A DNA stretch of 64,000 nucleotides from assembly GCF_001678945.1 (NCBI RefSeq), contig NZ_CP015124.1:1054001-1118000 (forward strand). The letters are read 5' to 3'. The translations under genes were made by a program, and so were the position numbers. The notes beneath the pieces are model-generated. The model did not search any database, was not told the DNA's origin, and saw only the letters and a list, made by a program, of their open reading frames with translations. Within the stretch, counting starts at the first letter, position 1. The number at the start of each line of letters is the position of its first letter. Below, piece by piece: positions 26,183-36,365 of the stretch. This stretch comes from Phaeobacter gallaeciensis (lineage in GTDB: Bacteria; Pseudomonadota; Alphaproteobacteria; Rhodobacterales; Rhodobacteraceae).

Positions 26183-29098
26183 TTATCCCCAGAGGGTGAA
26201 GGTATCCCCGCTCAGGTCCCACTCTCCGGGCGACACCAGCACATCTTCCAGCAGGACGCTGCTTTCGTGGCTGGTACCCGCTTCTGCGGTAAGCAGTGTA
26301 TCTGCTCCGCTCTGCGTGACGCTGACAGACAGGTCGCCAAGGCCCCATCCCTTGATTTCAAGCGTATCGCCGACCTCAAAATCGGTGACGACATCCGAAC
26401 CGAAGTCGAATGTATCAACCCCGTTGCTGTAGAGATCGAACTGGAAATGATCGGCGCCGGATCCGCCGGTGATCACGTCGTTGCCATCGTCACCGAAGAG
26501 CTGATCCGCACCGCTTCCGCCAATCAGGCTGTCATCACCCGATCCGCCGAACAGGAGATCCCCAGACTCGCCCGCAACCAGCGTGTCATTGCCAGCATGG
26601 CCATAGAGCTGATCAACACCACCATCGCTGCCGACAATATAGTCATCGGTTGCAACACTATATCTGTCCCCGACGATGGAGAAGCTCCCGTCGAAAGTCC
26701 CGTCCTGCGGAAGAAACGAGCTGTGCAGGTGATAGTTCTGCAGCGTCACCGTGCTCTCATAGGAGGTGCCCGCCCCAAGGGTCAGGATCGTGTCGTTGCC
26801 CACGTGCTCGAGCGAGATCGTCACGGCAGCATCCGGACCAAAGCTGTTCAGCTGCAGCACATCGCCGTCATTGAACCCCTCGATCACGTCATGGCCGGAG
26901 CTGGTGCCTTCGCCGTTTGCGTCCGCAGGCACCACGTCAATGTAGTAGGTATCGGCCCCCTCGCCGCCACGCAGCGTGTCATTGCCCCATTCACCGAAAA
27001 GCAGATCCGAGCCGCTTCCGCCAATCAGGCTGTCATCGCCCAATCCGCCGAACAGGAGATCCCCAGATTCGCCTGCAACCAGCGTGTCATTGCCAGCATT
27101 GCCATAGAGCTGATCAACACCACCGTCGCTGCCGACAAGATAGTCATCGGTTGCAACACTATAGCTGTCCCCGACGATGGAGAAGCTCCCGTCGAACGTC
27201 CCGTCCTGCGGAAGAAACGAGCTGTGCAGGTGATAGTTCTGCAGCGTTACCGTGCTCTCATAGGAGGTGCCCGCCCCAAGGGTCAGGATCGTGTCGTTGC
27301 CCACGTGCTCAAGCGAGATCGTCACGGCAGCACCCGGACCAAAGCTGTTCAGCTGCAGCACATCGCCGTCATTGAACCCCTCGATCACATCCTGGCCGGA
27401 ACTGGTGCCTTCGCCGTTTGCGTCCGCAGGCACCACGTCAATGTAGTAGGTATCGGCCCCCTCGCCGCCACGCAGCGTGTCATTGCCCCATTCACCGAAG
27501 AGCAGATCCGAGCCGCTTCCGCCAATCAGGCTGTCATCGCCCAATCCGCCGAACAGGAGATCCCCAGATTCGCCTGCAACCAGCGTGTCATTGCCAGCAT
27601 TGCCATAGAGCTGATCAACACCACCATCGCTGCCGACAATATAGTCATCGGTTGCAACACTATAGCTGTCCCCGACGATGGAGAAGCTGCCGTCGAACGT
27701 CCCGTCCTGCGGCAGAAACGAGCTGTGCAGGTGATAGTTCTGCAGCGTTACCGTGCTCTCATAGGAGGTGCCCGCCCCAAGGGTCAGGATCGTGTCGTTG
27801 CCCACGTGCTCAAGCGAGATCGTCACGGCAGCACCCGGACCAAAGCTGTTCAGCTGCAGCACATCGCCGTCATTGAACCCCTCGATCACATCCTGGCCGG
27901 AACTGGTGCCTTCGCCGTTTGCGTCCGCAGGCACCACGTCAATGTAGTAGGTATCGGCCCCCTCGCCGCCACGCAGCGTGTCATTGCCCCATTCACCGAA
28001 GAGCAGATCCGAGCCGCTTCCGCCAATCAGGCTGTCATCGCCCAATCCGCCGAACAGGAGATCCCCAGATTCGCCCGCAACCAGCGTGTCATTGCCAGCA
28101 TGGCCATAGAGCTGATCAACACCACCGTCGCTGCCGACAATATAGTCATCGGTTGCAACACTATAGCTGTCCCCGACGATGGAGAAGCTGCCATCGAACG
28201 TCCCGTCCTGCGGAAGAAACGAGCTGTGCAGGTGATAGTTCTGCAGCGTCACCGTGCTCTCATAGGAGGTGCCCGCCCCAAGGGTCAGGATCGTGTCGTT
28301 GCCCACGTGCTCGAGCGAGATCGTCACGGCAGCACTCGGACCAAAGCTGTTCAGCTGCAGCACATCGCCGTCATTGAACCCCTCGATCACGTCCTGGCCG
28401 GAGCTGGAGCCTTCGCCGTTTGCGTCCGCAGGCACCACGTCAATGTAGTAGGTATCGGCCCCCTCGCCGCCACGCAGCGTGTCATTGCCCCATTCACCGA
28501 AGAGCAGATCCGAGCCGCTTCCGCCGATCAGGCTGTCATCGCCCGATCCGCCGAACAGGAGATCCCCAGATTCGCCCGCAACCAGCGTGTCATTGCCAGC
28601 ATGGCCATAGAGCTGATCAACACCACCATCGCTGCCGACAATATAGTCATCGGTTGCAACACTATAGCTGTCCCCGACGATGGAGAAGCTGCCATCGAAC
28701 GTCCCGTCCTGCGGCAGAAACGAGCTGTGCAGGTGATAGTTCTGCAGCGTTACCGTGCTCTCATAGGAGGTGCCCGCCCCAAGGGTCAGGATCGTGTCGT
28801 TGCCCACGTGCTCAAGCGAGATCGTCACGGCAGCACCCGGACCAAAGCTGTTCAGCTGCAGCACATCGCCGTCAGAGAAATCCGTAATGACTTCGGCGCC
28901 AAACCCGTCGTAGTCCATACCGTTCCAGAGAAGATCCGCCTGGAAGGTGTCATTCCCGGCTCCGCCCGTCAGCGTATCGTTTCCTCCGGCGCCGTTAAGG
29001 GTATCGTCAAACAATGACCCTTGGACTAGGTTGTCACCTTCGTCTCCAAACGCTGTGCCGCCAGCAGAAGGTGCGTTTACGGTGTTGGGTGATGTCAT
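26183..29098 (-). CDS. RTX-like calcium-binding protein with five 167-residue repeats
   Basis: A 971-residue acidic secreted-type protein. It has no Sec signal; many GGxGxDxLx nonapeptides occur (GGAGNDTLTGGAGNDTF, GGSGDDSLIGGSGSDLLFG), as in type I-secreted RTX proteins that fold on binding Ca2+ outside the cell. Each repeat begins DGDVLQLNSFGP, holds a beta-rich segment (AVTISLEHVGNDTILTL), and ends with an RTX cluster. The last unit diverges and the protein ends SGDTFTLWG, a plausible C-terminal secretion signal. GGAG lies 6 nt before the ATG. No transporter genes are in the window. An adhesin or matrix role is possible; there is no catalytic domain. Confidence 0.85.
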   Translation of the reverse strand: MTSPNTVNAPSAGGTAFGDEGDNLVQGSLFDDTLNGAGGNDTLTGGAGNDTFQADLLWNGMDYDGFGAEVITDFSDGDVLQLNSFGPGAAVTISLEHVGNDTILTLGAGTSYESTVTLQNYHLHSSFLPQDGTFDGSFSIVGDSYSVATDDYIVGSDGGVDQLYGHAGNDTLVAGESGDLLFGGSGDDSLIGGSGSDLLFGEWGNDTLRGGEGADTYYIDVVPADANGEGSSSGQDVIEGFNDGDVLQLNSFGPSAAVTISLEHVGNDTILTLGAGTSYESTVTLQNYHLHSSFLPQDGTFDGSFSIVGDSYSVATDDYIVGSDGGVDQLYGHAGNDTLVAGESGDLLFGGLGDDSLIGGSGSDLLFGEWGNDTLRGGEGADTYYIDVVPADANGEGTSSGQDVIEGFNDGDVLQLNSFGPGAAVTISLEHVGNDTILTLGAGTSYESTVTLQNYHLHSSFLPQDGTFDGSFSIVGDSYSVATDDYIVGSDGGVDQLYGNAGNDTLVAGESGDLLFGGLGDDSLIGGSGSDLLFGEWGNDTLRGGEGADTYYIDVVPADANGEGTSSGQDVIEGFNDGDVLQLNSFGPGAAVTISLEHVGNDTILTLGAGTSYESTVTLQNYHLHSSFLPQDGTFDGSFSIVGDSYSVATDDYLVGSDGGVDQLYGNAGNDTLVAGESGDLLFGGLGDDSLIGGSGSDLLFGEWGNDTLRGGEGADTYYIDVVPADANGEGTSSGHDVIEGFNDGDVLQLNSFGPDAAVTISLEHVGNDTILTLGAGTSYESTVTLQNYHLHSSFLPQDGTFDGSFSIVGDRYSVATDDYIVGSDGGVDQLYGHAGNDTLVAGESGDLLFGGSGDDSLIGGSGADQLFGDDGNDVITGGSGADHFQFDLYSNGVDTFDFGSDVVTDFEVGDTLEIKGWGLGDLSVSVTQSGADTLLTAEAGTSHESSVLLEDVLVSPGEWDLSGDTFTLWG
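26500..28873 (-). repeat. tandem array of near-identical 501-bp repeats inside the RTX gene
   Basis: Units begin at 28873, 28372, 27871, 27370 and 26869 on the minus strand, an exact 501-bp period (167 codons). The first four are complete. The fifth diverges near 26500 into the unique C-terminal end. Units differ by few substitutions, many of them silent, so the array is recent or kept uniform by recombination. Confidence 0.95.
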
Positions 29099-29971
29099 TA
29101 GTATCTCCAGAATTTAACATTTTGCAATCCAGGGTTGAACAGCCCAAATATTAACAAATAGTTAAATCCCAAGCGCGTGCGTTAATATTCTCCGTTAGCG
29201 CTGCGCTCGATGCGATTAATTAAATGTAAAGTGAGGTTATCTTTGCATTAGGAATGCTCTGGTCAAGACGCGCATTGCGACAGTGTGTAACGCGTTCATT
29301 CATGTTGATCGCACAGGCGTTTTGTCTTTCCGCACTTGGTCAATGCAGCGGGATAAGTCAAAGCACTGCGCTTCGGGATGTCATGATCCCACATTGCAAT
29401 GAGTACTGCCTCCCGCCGTTCTTCCGGTACCGTCAGGTTCGGCCTCCCTCTCGCGGCAATGGCGGGTCGGTAGCCTCCTTTCCCAGCAGGTCTTTCAAAA
29501 CGACGTTGTCGAGCACTGTGTCTGCCTCATCTAACTGATCCAAATTGACTTTCACGGGCGTCCATCGCATCGCCAGATCCATCGACTTTTCACTTGATGC
29601 GTCCTGCGCAAAGCTGACCTTCAAGCCAAACGCACGTGTCCTTGCTCAGTGTCGCTGATCCGAAGGTCCGCTTCCAGAAAACCCAGCATGATCTATTGCG
29701 CCTGCAGCAGAACCTTCGCTGAACCTCGCATGCAGGTCGTGGATGGGCGGGCTGACGCAATCCGGCGAAAAAGTCTGCCCGGTTTTATCTGCGATCGGGC
29801 AGCCGCGCCGCCGCACGTCCGATCTGCCCCTGCAGCGGACATGCTACGATCTCTCATTAAGAAAAAGCAGCCGTCTTGTCGACAAAACCAATGAAATCGA
29901 GCTTCCTGGAAGTATTACAAAAACAACCCTAGGAAGTTCGAAAGCCCGCAGATTGCACGCATGTTCGCACT
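29099..29971. other. intergenic, AT-rich RTX upstream region and gene debris
   Basis: From 29099 to about 29240 the sequence is markedly AT-rich (repeated ATTAA and TTAAC) and should carry the RTX promoter. The remaining 700 bases contain only weak ORFs. One minus-strand stretch, 29433-29690, may be a frameshifted small gene and is listed separately. Confidence 0.45.
29433..29690 (-). pseudogene. possible frameshifted small gene
   Basis: On the minus strand an ATG near 29688 opens MLGFLEADLRISDTEQGHVRLA and then stops. Adding one base at that point continues into LKVSFAQDASSEKSMDLAMRW and onwards to the stop at 29433, giving one coherent product of about 85 residues. The joined reading is more protein-like than either piece. 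There is no recognised family, so the call is tentative. Confidence 0.25.
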
Positions 29972-30862
29972 TCAGGACAAGGCTGCGGAACCGGCATTCC
30001 TTTCGAGAAGATCCTGCACCAGAGCATTCGGAAACCGCCGTCGCTGGGTGATGGCGAAAAAGGTTTCCTTGATCCGGGGATGTTCTTTGGCCTCGACAAG
30101 CCGACCCGAGGTCAATTCGTCTTTCACGACGATCGGTGCGACCAGCGCCAACCCGATGTTTTCCCGGGCCAGAAGACGCATCATCGCCATATCGTCGACC
30201 TCGGCGGCGATCTGCGGCCGCACGGATAACCGGCTGGCCATCGCGTCAAATGCGGTGCGTACGCTGCTGTCGGTGGTTGGTAGGATGAACGGTTGCTCGG
30301 CGAGCAAATCGCGGATCGGTCGATCCGGATCAAGCCGCTCGGGCGCGCCGACGATGCTGACCTCCTGCTCTCCGATCTGATGGGTTTCGTAAGGCGTCAG
30401 GCTGTCGTCGGGGGGTGGGCGGTTCATCAGCACCAGGTCCAGGTTGAGCGTTCCCAACCCCTCAAGCAGTTCGGTCGGACTGCCCGACCGCAGAATGACC
30501 TCGACGTCCAGACGTGACAGGATCGGCCTCAGGAAACCGATCTGAAAGTTGCGCGACAGGGTTGCAAGCGCGCCGACGCGCAGCGCCTTGCGATCCCGCA
30601 CCGTGCCTTCAAGGGTCGCGACAAGTTCCTGTCCCGTCGAGAAAATTGCATCCGCGTGATCCAGCGCGATCCGCCCAGCTTCGGTCAGGTGCAATTGTCG
30701 CCCGCGCCGGTCGAACAGAGCGTGCCCAAGCCGTTCTTCCAATTGCTTGATCTGAACTGACAGAGCGGATTGCGAGAGGTTCAGCCGCTGCGCCGTACGC
30801 GTCAGGTTTCCGTCGTGCGCGACGGCCCAAAAGTAGCGGAGATGGTGATAGTTCAACGGCAT
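29972..30862 (-). CDS. LysR-family regulator, NhaR-like, divergent from dabBA
   Basis: A 296-residue LysR regulator. The N-terminus (PLNYHHLRYFWAVAHDGNLTRTAQRLNLSQSALSVQIKQLE) is of the NhaR type, with an effector domain after residue 90. It is divergent from dabB, its start lying 112 bp from the dabB start. A LysR gene next to an inorganic-carbon pump suggests control by CO2/bicarbonate supply or a carbon metabolite; that is an inference. Confidence 0.9.
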   Translation of the reverse strand: MPLNYHHLRYFWAVAHDGNLTRTAQRLNLSQSALSVQIKQLEERLGHALFDRRGRQLHLTEAGRIALDHADAIFSTGQELVATLEGTVRDRKALRVGALATLSRNFQIGFLRPILSRLDVEVILRSGSPTELLEGLGTLNLDLVLMNRPPPDDSLTPYETHQIGEQEVSIVGAPERLDPDRPIRDLLAEQPFILPTTDSSVRTAFDAMASRLSVRPQIAAEVDDMAMMRLLARENIGLALVAPIVVKDELTSGRLVEAKEHPRIKETFFAITQRRRFPNALVQDLLERNAGSAALS

Positions 30863-30974
30863 TCGTTAGATTTTATAGAACGCAAAATGAAAAACAATGA
30901 ATTTTTACTATCAGGCGGTCTCCCCTAAGCCATTGCGAAAGGTCGCTGACCGCGAATTTCAAAGGAGGCCGATG

Positions 30975-32525
30975 ATGGCTTATCTGTTTTTTCCCCTTCT
31001 GAGCCCGCTCGTCCTGCTGGTGGCCGCGTTCTATGCGGCGCGCCATCCCGGGAAACGCCCCGGACGAGTGCCTGCCCTGACCGAGGCCGCTTCATTCGCC
31101 GCATTCGCGATGGCGGCCGTGGCTGCAACGCTCCTTGTGGTCAAAGGCTCCGGCACCTCGGCCCTGATCGGGTTATTCGGTGTTGGACTGTCGGTGCGGC
31201 TCGATGCGGTGAGCGCGGTGATGCTGGTTCTGGTCAGCTTCATCGGCTGGATCGTGCTGCGCTATTCCAGGACTTACATGGACGGTGAGGATCGGCAAGG
31301 CGCCTTCACGGGCTGGATGTCTGCGACATTGGCCGCCGTCCTGCTGCTGGTCATGTCCGGCAATCTCTTTCAGATGTTCGCGGCCTGGACGCTGACCAGC
31401 CTGTCGCTAAACCGGTTGCTGCTGTTTTATCCCGAACGCGCTACAGCACAGCGCGCCGCCCGAAAGAAAGCCATCGTCGCACGGTTGAGCGAGGGCGCGT
31501 TGGCCGGTGCCGTAATCCTGCTGATCGCTGCAACCGGGACCACTGATATCGAAACGCTTCTTACCAGCGCTGAGGCCGATTGGCTGACTATGGGAGCAGC
31601 TCTCCTGCTTGCCCTGTCGGCCGTATTGGCCTCGGCGCAATTCCCGATACACGGATGGCTGACCGAGGTGATGGAGGCGCCCACGCCGGTCTCTGCCCTG
31701 CTGCATGCGGGCGTCATCAATGCGGGCGGCTTCCTGTTGATCCGCTTTGCCGACGTGATGCTGCTGGCCCCGGGTGTCATGGCGCTCCTCGTCATGCTCG
31801 GAGGGTTCACCGCACTGTTTGGTGGTCTGGTGATGCTGACCCAACCGGCGGTCAAGACCTCGCTGGCCTGGTCGACCATCGCGCAGATGGCTTTCATGAT
31901 CATGCAATGCGGCCTGGCGCTGTTCCCGCTGGCTCTCCTGCATATCGTGGCGCATTCGCTCTACAAGGCGCATGCCTTCCTCAGTTCCGGTGAGGCAGTG
32001 CGCAATGTCGCGGCAATCGCCCGCCCCGGACCAATTGCGGTTCCGAGCGCCCGCAACGTCGTGCAAGCCTTTGTCATTGCCATCGCGATCTATGGTCTGG
32101 TTGGCACGGTTATTGGGTTTGACGGCAAGTCGGTTCAGGCCATCGCCCTGGGCGTCATCCTGATCTTCGGTGTCGCCTACTTGCTGGCGCAGGGCTTTGC
32201 CGATGCGGCGCCGCGCGCGCTGACGCAGCGCATCGTTGTCTACGCGCTGGTGACGTCGGTGAGCTATTTCGCCCTTCAGGTTATCGCCCAGTCTCTGACC
32301 GCTGGCAGCCTGCCTCCGACCCCAAACCCCGGCCCGCTGGAATGGGCTCTGATCCTGCTCGCTCTGATCAGTTTCGGAGTGGTCGCTGTGGCACAGGCGA
32401 CCTTCCCCCTGTGGGCATCGCACCCGGCCGCAACAGGTCTGCGCGTGCACCTGACCAACGGCCTTTATGCCAATGCAATCTTCGACAAGCTTCTGGACGG
32501 ATGGTCCAAGCGGTCTGCAGCCTGA
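30975..32525 (+). CDS. dabB: inorganic carbon transporter membrane subunit DabB
   Basis: A 516-residue polytopic protein of the proton-conducting antiporter family (NuoL/MrpA-like). It keeps the Lys/His-bearing helices, for example [32 protein letters not shown] and [17 protein letters not shown]. In DAB systems it forms a cation-coupled partner of DabA. AAGGAGG at 30962-30968 favours the ATG at 30975 (an adjacent ATG is at 30972). dabA follows after 14 nt. It stands alone, without other complex I or Mrp genes, which supports the Dab assignment. Confidence 0.9.
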   Translation: MAYLFFPLLSPLVLLVAAFYAARHPGKRPGRVPALTEAASFAAFAMAAVAATLLVVKGSGTSALIGLFGVGLSVRLDAVSAVMLVLVSFIGWIVLRYSRTYMDGEDRQGAFTGWMSATLAAVLLLVMSGNLFQMFAAWTLTSLSLNRLLLFYPERATAQRAARKKAIVARLSEGALAGAVILLIAATGTTDIETLLTSAEADWLTMGAALLLALSAVLASAQFPIHGWLTEVMEAPTPVSALLHAGVINAGGFLLIRFADVMLLAPGVMALLVMLGGFTALFGGLVMLTQPAVKTSLAWSTIAQMAFMIMQCGLALFPLALLHIVAHSLYKAHAFLSSGEAVRNVAAIARPGPIAVPSARNVVQAFVIAIAIYGLVGTVIGFDGKSVQAIALGVILIFGVAYLLAQGFADAAPRALTQRIVVYALVTSVSYFALQVIAQSLTAGSLPPTPNPGPLEWALILLALISFGVVAVAQATFPLWASHPAATGLRVHLTNGLYANAIFDKLLDGWSKRSAA

Positions 32526-32539
32526 AAGGAACCGACCTC

Positions 32540-34945
32540 ATGTTTGCCAAACTCGAGACCTACCCCGCCGCCCTGCTGGAGCTCGTCGCAGAGGCCAACA
32601 CGACTGCCAAGGCGATCCCGCCGTTGTTCCCTCTATCTGCCAATGTCGCAGTGAACCCGTTTCTGGGTCAGAGCGATGAGCCGCTTGCAGTCACCGCCGC
32701 GCGTCTCGCGCGGGTCGGTGGCGCCCGGGCGATCCCACCACGTACGCATTGGGCAGGCAAAATCAACGCGGGCGAAATTTGCGACACAGATCTGAAGGAG
32801 GCATTGGCTTCGATCCAAGGCCAGTTCAACGTGCCAAGCCTGCAGGAGCTGAAAGCGTCTCTCAACGATGAGAGCCCCGCGCCCGAAGCCCTTCCTACCG
32901 TGGCAGAACTGGCAGCGGATGTCTCCGGCATCGACTGGCCCGGGCTAATTGACAACCGCATCGGCGTTTGGGCCGCCAGTCACTTCGATCAGGGGCAGGC
33001 TCTCTGGAAACAGGCAGGCAGCGGCGGCCCCTTCAGGGCTTGGCGCGACTTCGCCTCGCGCGATCTGACGCCCGAGATTCAGGGTCTTACGGGCTTTTGC
33101 ACTTTTGTTGCTGACACCAACCGTTCGCATTGGCGCGCTATTGGCCGCGCTTCGGAAAGGCTTGGCGTCACCACTGCTGCTGCGCCCACCGCGTTCCACC
33201 GCTGGCTGATGACGCTGGGCGGATGGGCGCAATACGGGCGCTATCTGTTGTGGCAGGCGGAGCTGGAAGGCACAGCAGACAGCAGCGTGACCGAACTTCT
33301 GGCCATCCGGATGGTCTTCGACGAAGCTCTGTTCGACCTCTACGAAGACCAGATTGCAGCACGTTGGGCAGATGTGGTCGCGGCCCATCAGAGCCCAGTT
33401 ACTCCGCCCCGGGATCTTGTCATCGATGCAGTGCTGCAGGACGCCGCAGAACGGGCCGAGCAGCGCGTGCTGGCCGACAGGCTGTCCTGCGGGACAGCGC
33501 GCAAGGGCGAGGCGCGCCCGGACGTGCAGGCGGCCTTCTGTATCGATGTGCGTTCGGAAGTCTTCCGCCGCGCATTGGAAGCGCAGGATGAAAGCATCGA
33601 GACGATCGGCTTTGCCGGTTTCTTTGGCCTGGCCAGCGCCCATAAGGCCGCCGGATCGGATGTGACCGAATTCCGCGGTCCGGTTCTCTTGCAGCCGGGG
33701 CTGAATTCACAGGCGGCCGAACCCGAAACGGCCAACCTGAGCCGCCGCTACGGCGCCAGGGCCAAACGCGCCTGGGGCCGCTTCAAGCTGGCCGCAGTGT
33801 CCTCCTTCGCCTTTGTCGAGGCATCGGGGCCGCTCTACGCGGGCAAGCTTGTTCGGGATGCTCTCGGTTTCGGCAATAAAACCACGGAAGACCCTGTGCC
33901 GGAGATGGACCCCGCGCTCAATCTCGAAACCCGTGTAGGAATGGCAAAATCGGTGCTGACCGCCATGTCTCTCACGGATGAATTTGCGCCGATCGTATTG
34001 CTGGTTGGCCACGGCGCCGATGTCACCAACAACCCTCATCAAAGCGCCCTGCAGTGTGGCGCTTGTGGCGGTCACGCCGGGGACGTGAATGCCCGCCTGC
34101 TGGCGAGCCTGTTGAATGATCAGGACGTCCGGACCGGGCTGCGTGACAGCGGGATCAATATCCCTTCGGATACGGCATTCCTGCCCGCGCTGCACCATAC
34201 GACCACCGACAAAGTGACCCTGTTTGAACAGGATCTGCCGCCGGAAACGCCCATTGACCTCACCCAGCTGAAGGCCTGGCTTGCCGCCGCCGGAGCGCTC
34301 ACCCGGGCGGAGCGTTCCCAGCGCCTGCCGCGCGCCGCAGGCGCAGCGCATGTCGCGCAGCGGGCCCGGGACTGGGCCGAAACCCGCCCCGAATGGGGCC
34401 TGGCCGGATGCCGTGCCTTTGTAGCCGCGCCGCGCCACCGCACCGATGGGGCAGACCTGTCCGGGCAGGCTTTCCTGCATAATTACGACTGGCGGCGGGA
34501 TGATGGCTTTGGCGTGCTTGAATTGATCCTGACGGCGCCCGTCGTGGTCGCCAGTTGGATCAGCCTTCAGTATTACGGTTCAACCGTGGCGCAGGGCTTG
34601 TTCGGTGGCGGCAACAAACTGCTCCACAACGTAGTGGGCGGTATCGGCGTTCTGGAAGGCAACACGGGCGCCCTGCGCCCGGGTCTGCCGTGGCAGTCAG
34701 TGCATGACGGTGACGGCTTTCAACACGATCCGCTACGCTTGTCGGTAATCGTGGAGGCTCCGCGCGAAGCCATGTCCGAGATCCTGCGGCGCCATCCCGG
34801 CGTCCGGGCCTTGTTTGACAATGGCTGGCTGCACCTCATCGCAATGGATGACGAAGGCAAGCTGGCTTGGCGCTATTGCGGCGACTTGGAATGGTCACGC
34901 TTCAAGGATCAATCCGCCGACGCGCGCGCAATAGCAGCGGAATAG
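32540..34945 (+). CDS. dabA: inorganic carbon transporter subunit DabA (DUF2309)
   Basis: An 801-residue cytosolic, membrane-associated protein with carbonic-anhydrase-like chemistry. The zinc site is visible: C334 and D336 in [11 protein letters not shown]491 in VGHGAD, and C506 in LQCGACGG. The C/D and H/C spacings (2 and 15) match the characterised DabA site. DabA hydrates incoming CO2 to bicarbonate and, with DabB, drives bicarbonate accumulation. The start at 32540 (MFAKLETYP) has AAAGGA upstream; an earlier frame opening overlaps dabB. A transcription-ending hairpin follows. Confidence 0.92.
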   Translation: MFAKLETYPAALLELVAEANTTAKAIPPLFPLSANVAVNPFLGQSDEPLAVTAARLARVGGARAIPPRTHWAGKINAGEICDTDLKEALASIQGQFNVPSLQELKASLNDESPAPEALPTVAELAADVSGIDWPGLIDNRIGVWAASHFDQGQALWKQAGSGGPFRAWRDFASRDLTPEIQGLTGFCTFVADTNRSHWRAIGRASERLGVTTAAAPTAFHRWLMTLGGWAQYGRYLLWQAELEGTADSSVTELLAIRMVFDEALFDLYEDQIAARWADVVAAHQSPVTPPRDLVIDAVLQDAAERAEQRVLADRLSCGTARKGEARPDVQAAFCIDVRSEVFRRALEAQDESIETIGFAGFFGLASAHKAAGSDVTEFRGPVLLQPGLNSQAAEPETANLSRRYGARAKRAWGRFKLAAVSSFAFVEASGPLYAGKLVRDALGFGNKTTEDPVPEMDPALNLETRVGMAKSVLTAMSLTDEFAPIVLLVGHGADVTNNPHQSALQCGACGGHAGDVNARLLASLLNDQDVRTGLRDSGINIPSDTAFLPALHHTTTDKVTLFEQDLPPETPIDLTQLKAWLAAAGALTRAERSQRLPRAAGAAHVAQRARDWAETRPEWGLAGCRAFVAAPRHRTDGADLSGQAFLHNYDWRRDDGFGVLELILTAPVVVASWISLQYYGSTVAQGLFGGGNKLLHNVVGGIGVLEGNTGALRPGLPWQSVHDGDGFQHDPLRLSVIVEAPREAMSEILRRHPGVRALFDNGWLHLIAMDDEGKLAWRYCGDLEWSRFKDQSADARAIAAE

Positions 34946-34977
34946 TCCGTTTCCCCCCGCCTGGAAATAGCTTTGGC

Positions 34978-35012
34978 GCACCTTCGTTCTGCTTCATGCA
35001 GAATGAAGGTGC
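34978..35012 (+). terminator. hairpin terminator after dabA
   Basis: An inverted repeat (GCACCTTC-TTCTGC / GCAGAA-GAAGGTGC, one wobble position) closes on a 5-nt loop 33 nt after the dabA stop. Confidence 0.65.
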
Positions 35013-35360
35013 CTCGCATTGGTTCTTATCGGTAATTTCAGGGGGCTAAGACGCTATAGGTACAGAGATGCAGCGGGCCAATAACCTCCCTGCACGCAAT
35101 TTCATCCACTTTGCCCCGCTGAACAGCCCATCTGACATGTTCCAAGGCCGCATGTGCGACGAAGGGCGCTTTTTTGATGCCGCCACGCGGCGAATAGGCC
35201 CGGCTTCAACCGGCTGAAAGGCTGAGTTTGCAAATGACGCTGTATGCGCCAAAGTTACCCCGGCGCACGGATCCGGGTCGCCCCTCGTGCCGATGTCCGC
35301 ATTGTCGCAGCTGAAGTTGCGCGGTTGCGATTTACACCGGTTCTGCTATCGACCTTTGAT
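35013..35360. other. intergenic with a possible gene fragment
   Basis: No intact gene is seen. On the minus strand 35038-35205 a 55-codon open frame (…KKAPFVAHAALEHVRWAVQRG…) is protein-like but lacks a start codon and is bounded by stops, so it may be the remnant of an unknown gene. The plus-strand frame from 35244 is treated as the 5' extension of the next gene. Confidence 0.35.
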
Positions 35361-35720
35361 ATGAAGGTAATGCACTCCATCTGGTGGCTCCGCACGCTGG
35401 CCGTGCTGCTGACGGTTGCCTTGGCAACGTCGGGTTTTGCGCATCGCTTTGCAACACCGGAACAGCAGGCTGCACTGGATTATGCCCAAACCTATGGGCT
35501 GGACATCTCGTCGATCTGTGGAGATTTCGAGGATGCCGACAGCACGCAAACCTGTGACGCCTGCCGACTGCATTCGGCTATCTCCCTGCCAGAGCCAGCT
35601 GTTGCCCTCATCCTTGCCGAATTGTCTTGTGATCCGGCAGATTGGGTGCCGCAGCCACCTGTTCTGAACGCCCTCACCGCCGAAGCAGCACGCCCGGCAC
35701 GAGCGCCTCCGACCGTCTGA
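35361..35720 (+). CDS. small exported Cys-containing protein (DUF2946-like)
   Basis: About 119 residues. A hydrophobic N-terminus (WWLRTLAVLLTVALATSGFA) leads to an exported domain with CGDFEDAD, the pair CDAC followed by RLH, and later SCDPADW. The family resembles small exported proteins found near copper or TonB genes, but the match is by eye only. The start is uncertain: the frame opens at 35244, and ATGs occur at 35361 and 35370. A second exported Cys protein lies at 35926-36309. Confidence 0.6.
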   Translation: MKVMHSIWWLRTLAVLLTVALATSGFAHRFATPEQQAALDYAQTYGLDISSICGDFEDADSTQTCDACRLHSAISLPEPAVALILAELSCDPADWVPQPPVLNALTAEAARPARAPPTV

Positions 35721-35782
35721 ATTTTCCCGACCTATTGGTGAAAAATCCGGCCCGTGCGCCGGAGCAGACTCTGGAGACATCC

Positions 35783-35919
35783 ATGAATATCGCTCCTATT
35801 GCGGCTCTTGCCGCCACCTGTGACGTCACTGCGCGCTCTACGGGAATAAGGTAGAAACGGCGTTCATGGGCGATCCCGCCGACAGGCTGGGGCGCTCCTG
35901 GATGGACCATTTCGGTCCC
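35783..35919 (+). pseudogene. debris of a small exported protein or receptor gene
   Basis: An ATG at 35783 begins MNIAPIAALAATCDV, a signal-peptide-like start, but the frame ends at a TAG after 23 codons. In another frame the following bases read ALYGNKVETAFMGDPADRLGRSWM up to a stop near 35920. The two pieces look like ends of one gene joined by a deletion. The parent family cannot be named. Confidence 0.3.
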
Positions 35920-35925
35920 TGATCC

Positions 35926-36309
35926 TTGTTCTTTCTCAGTCTCATAACACGCGCGCTGCTGCTATTGGCGTTGCTCGGCTCGTCCACCGTGCCGGACGGG
36001 CTTATGCGCGCTCAAGGCCCCGAAGGCATGCGGTTGGTGCTTTGCACGCCCGACGGCACGCAGGAGGTCTGGCTGACCGATGCGGGCGAGATCATCCCTG
36101 CTGAGGATGATCAGCCTGCCCAGGACGATCACGGCGGGCCTCATTGCGTCCAAGTCAGCGTCGCCGGGACCGTGCCCTCTTCGAACGTCAGTCTTTTGAT
36201 CCAAATGCCGCTTCGGCCTTTGGCGCTGCCAACAGGTTCGGCGCAACGTCCAGTTTCGCAAGATCTTTCAAATCAACATCGCAGCCGCGCGCCGCCTCTT
36301 CCCGTCTGA
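35926..36309 (+). CDS. small exported Cys/His protein, hypothetical
   Basis: A 127-residue product with a TTG start. It has a signal-like N-terminus (LITRALLLLALLGSS), then MRLVLCTPDGTQEVWLTDAGEI, an acidic DDQPAQDDHGG stretch and HCVQVSV, so one Cys lies near each end of an acidic His region. This is suggestive of metal handling. It precedes the Crp/Fnr gene by 56 nt. No strong ribosome site supports the TTG, so the start is provisional. Confidence 0.55.
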   Translation: MFFLSLITRALLLLALLGSSTVPDGLMRAQGPEGMRLVLCTPDGTQEVWLTDAGEIIPAEDDQPAQDDHGGPHCVQVSVAGTVPSSNVSLLIQMPLRPLALPTGSAQRPVSQDLSNQHRSRAPPLPV

Positions 36310-36365
36310 TCCTTCAGCCGGGGCCCCGCGCCCCTTGTCCGTCAGTCAAAGACAAGGAAACCAAC

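Noticed and set aside
26267-29017. A 916-codon open frame on the plus strand antisense to the RTX gene
   Set aside because: It is an antisense shadow: repeated, codon-constrained RTX units lack stops on the other strand, and it has no ribosome site or protein-like composition. A third frame is also open in each unit for the same reason.
35038-35205. A 55-codon protein-like frame on the minus strand
   Set aside because: There is no start codon and it is bounded by stops; it may be a remnant but cannot be called a gene.
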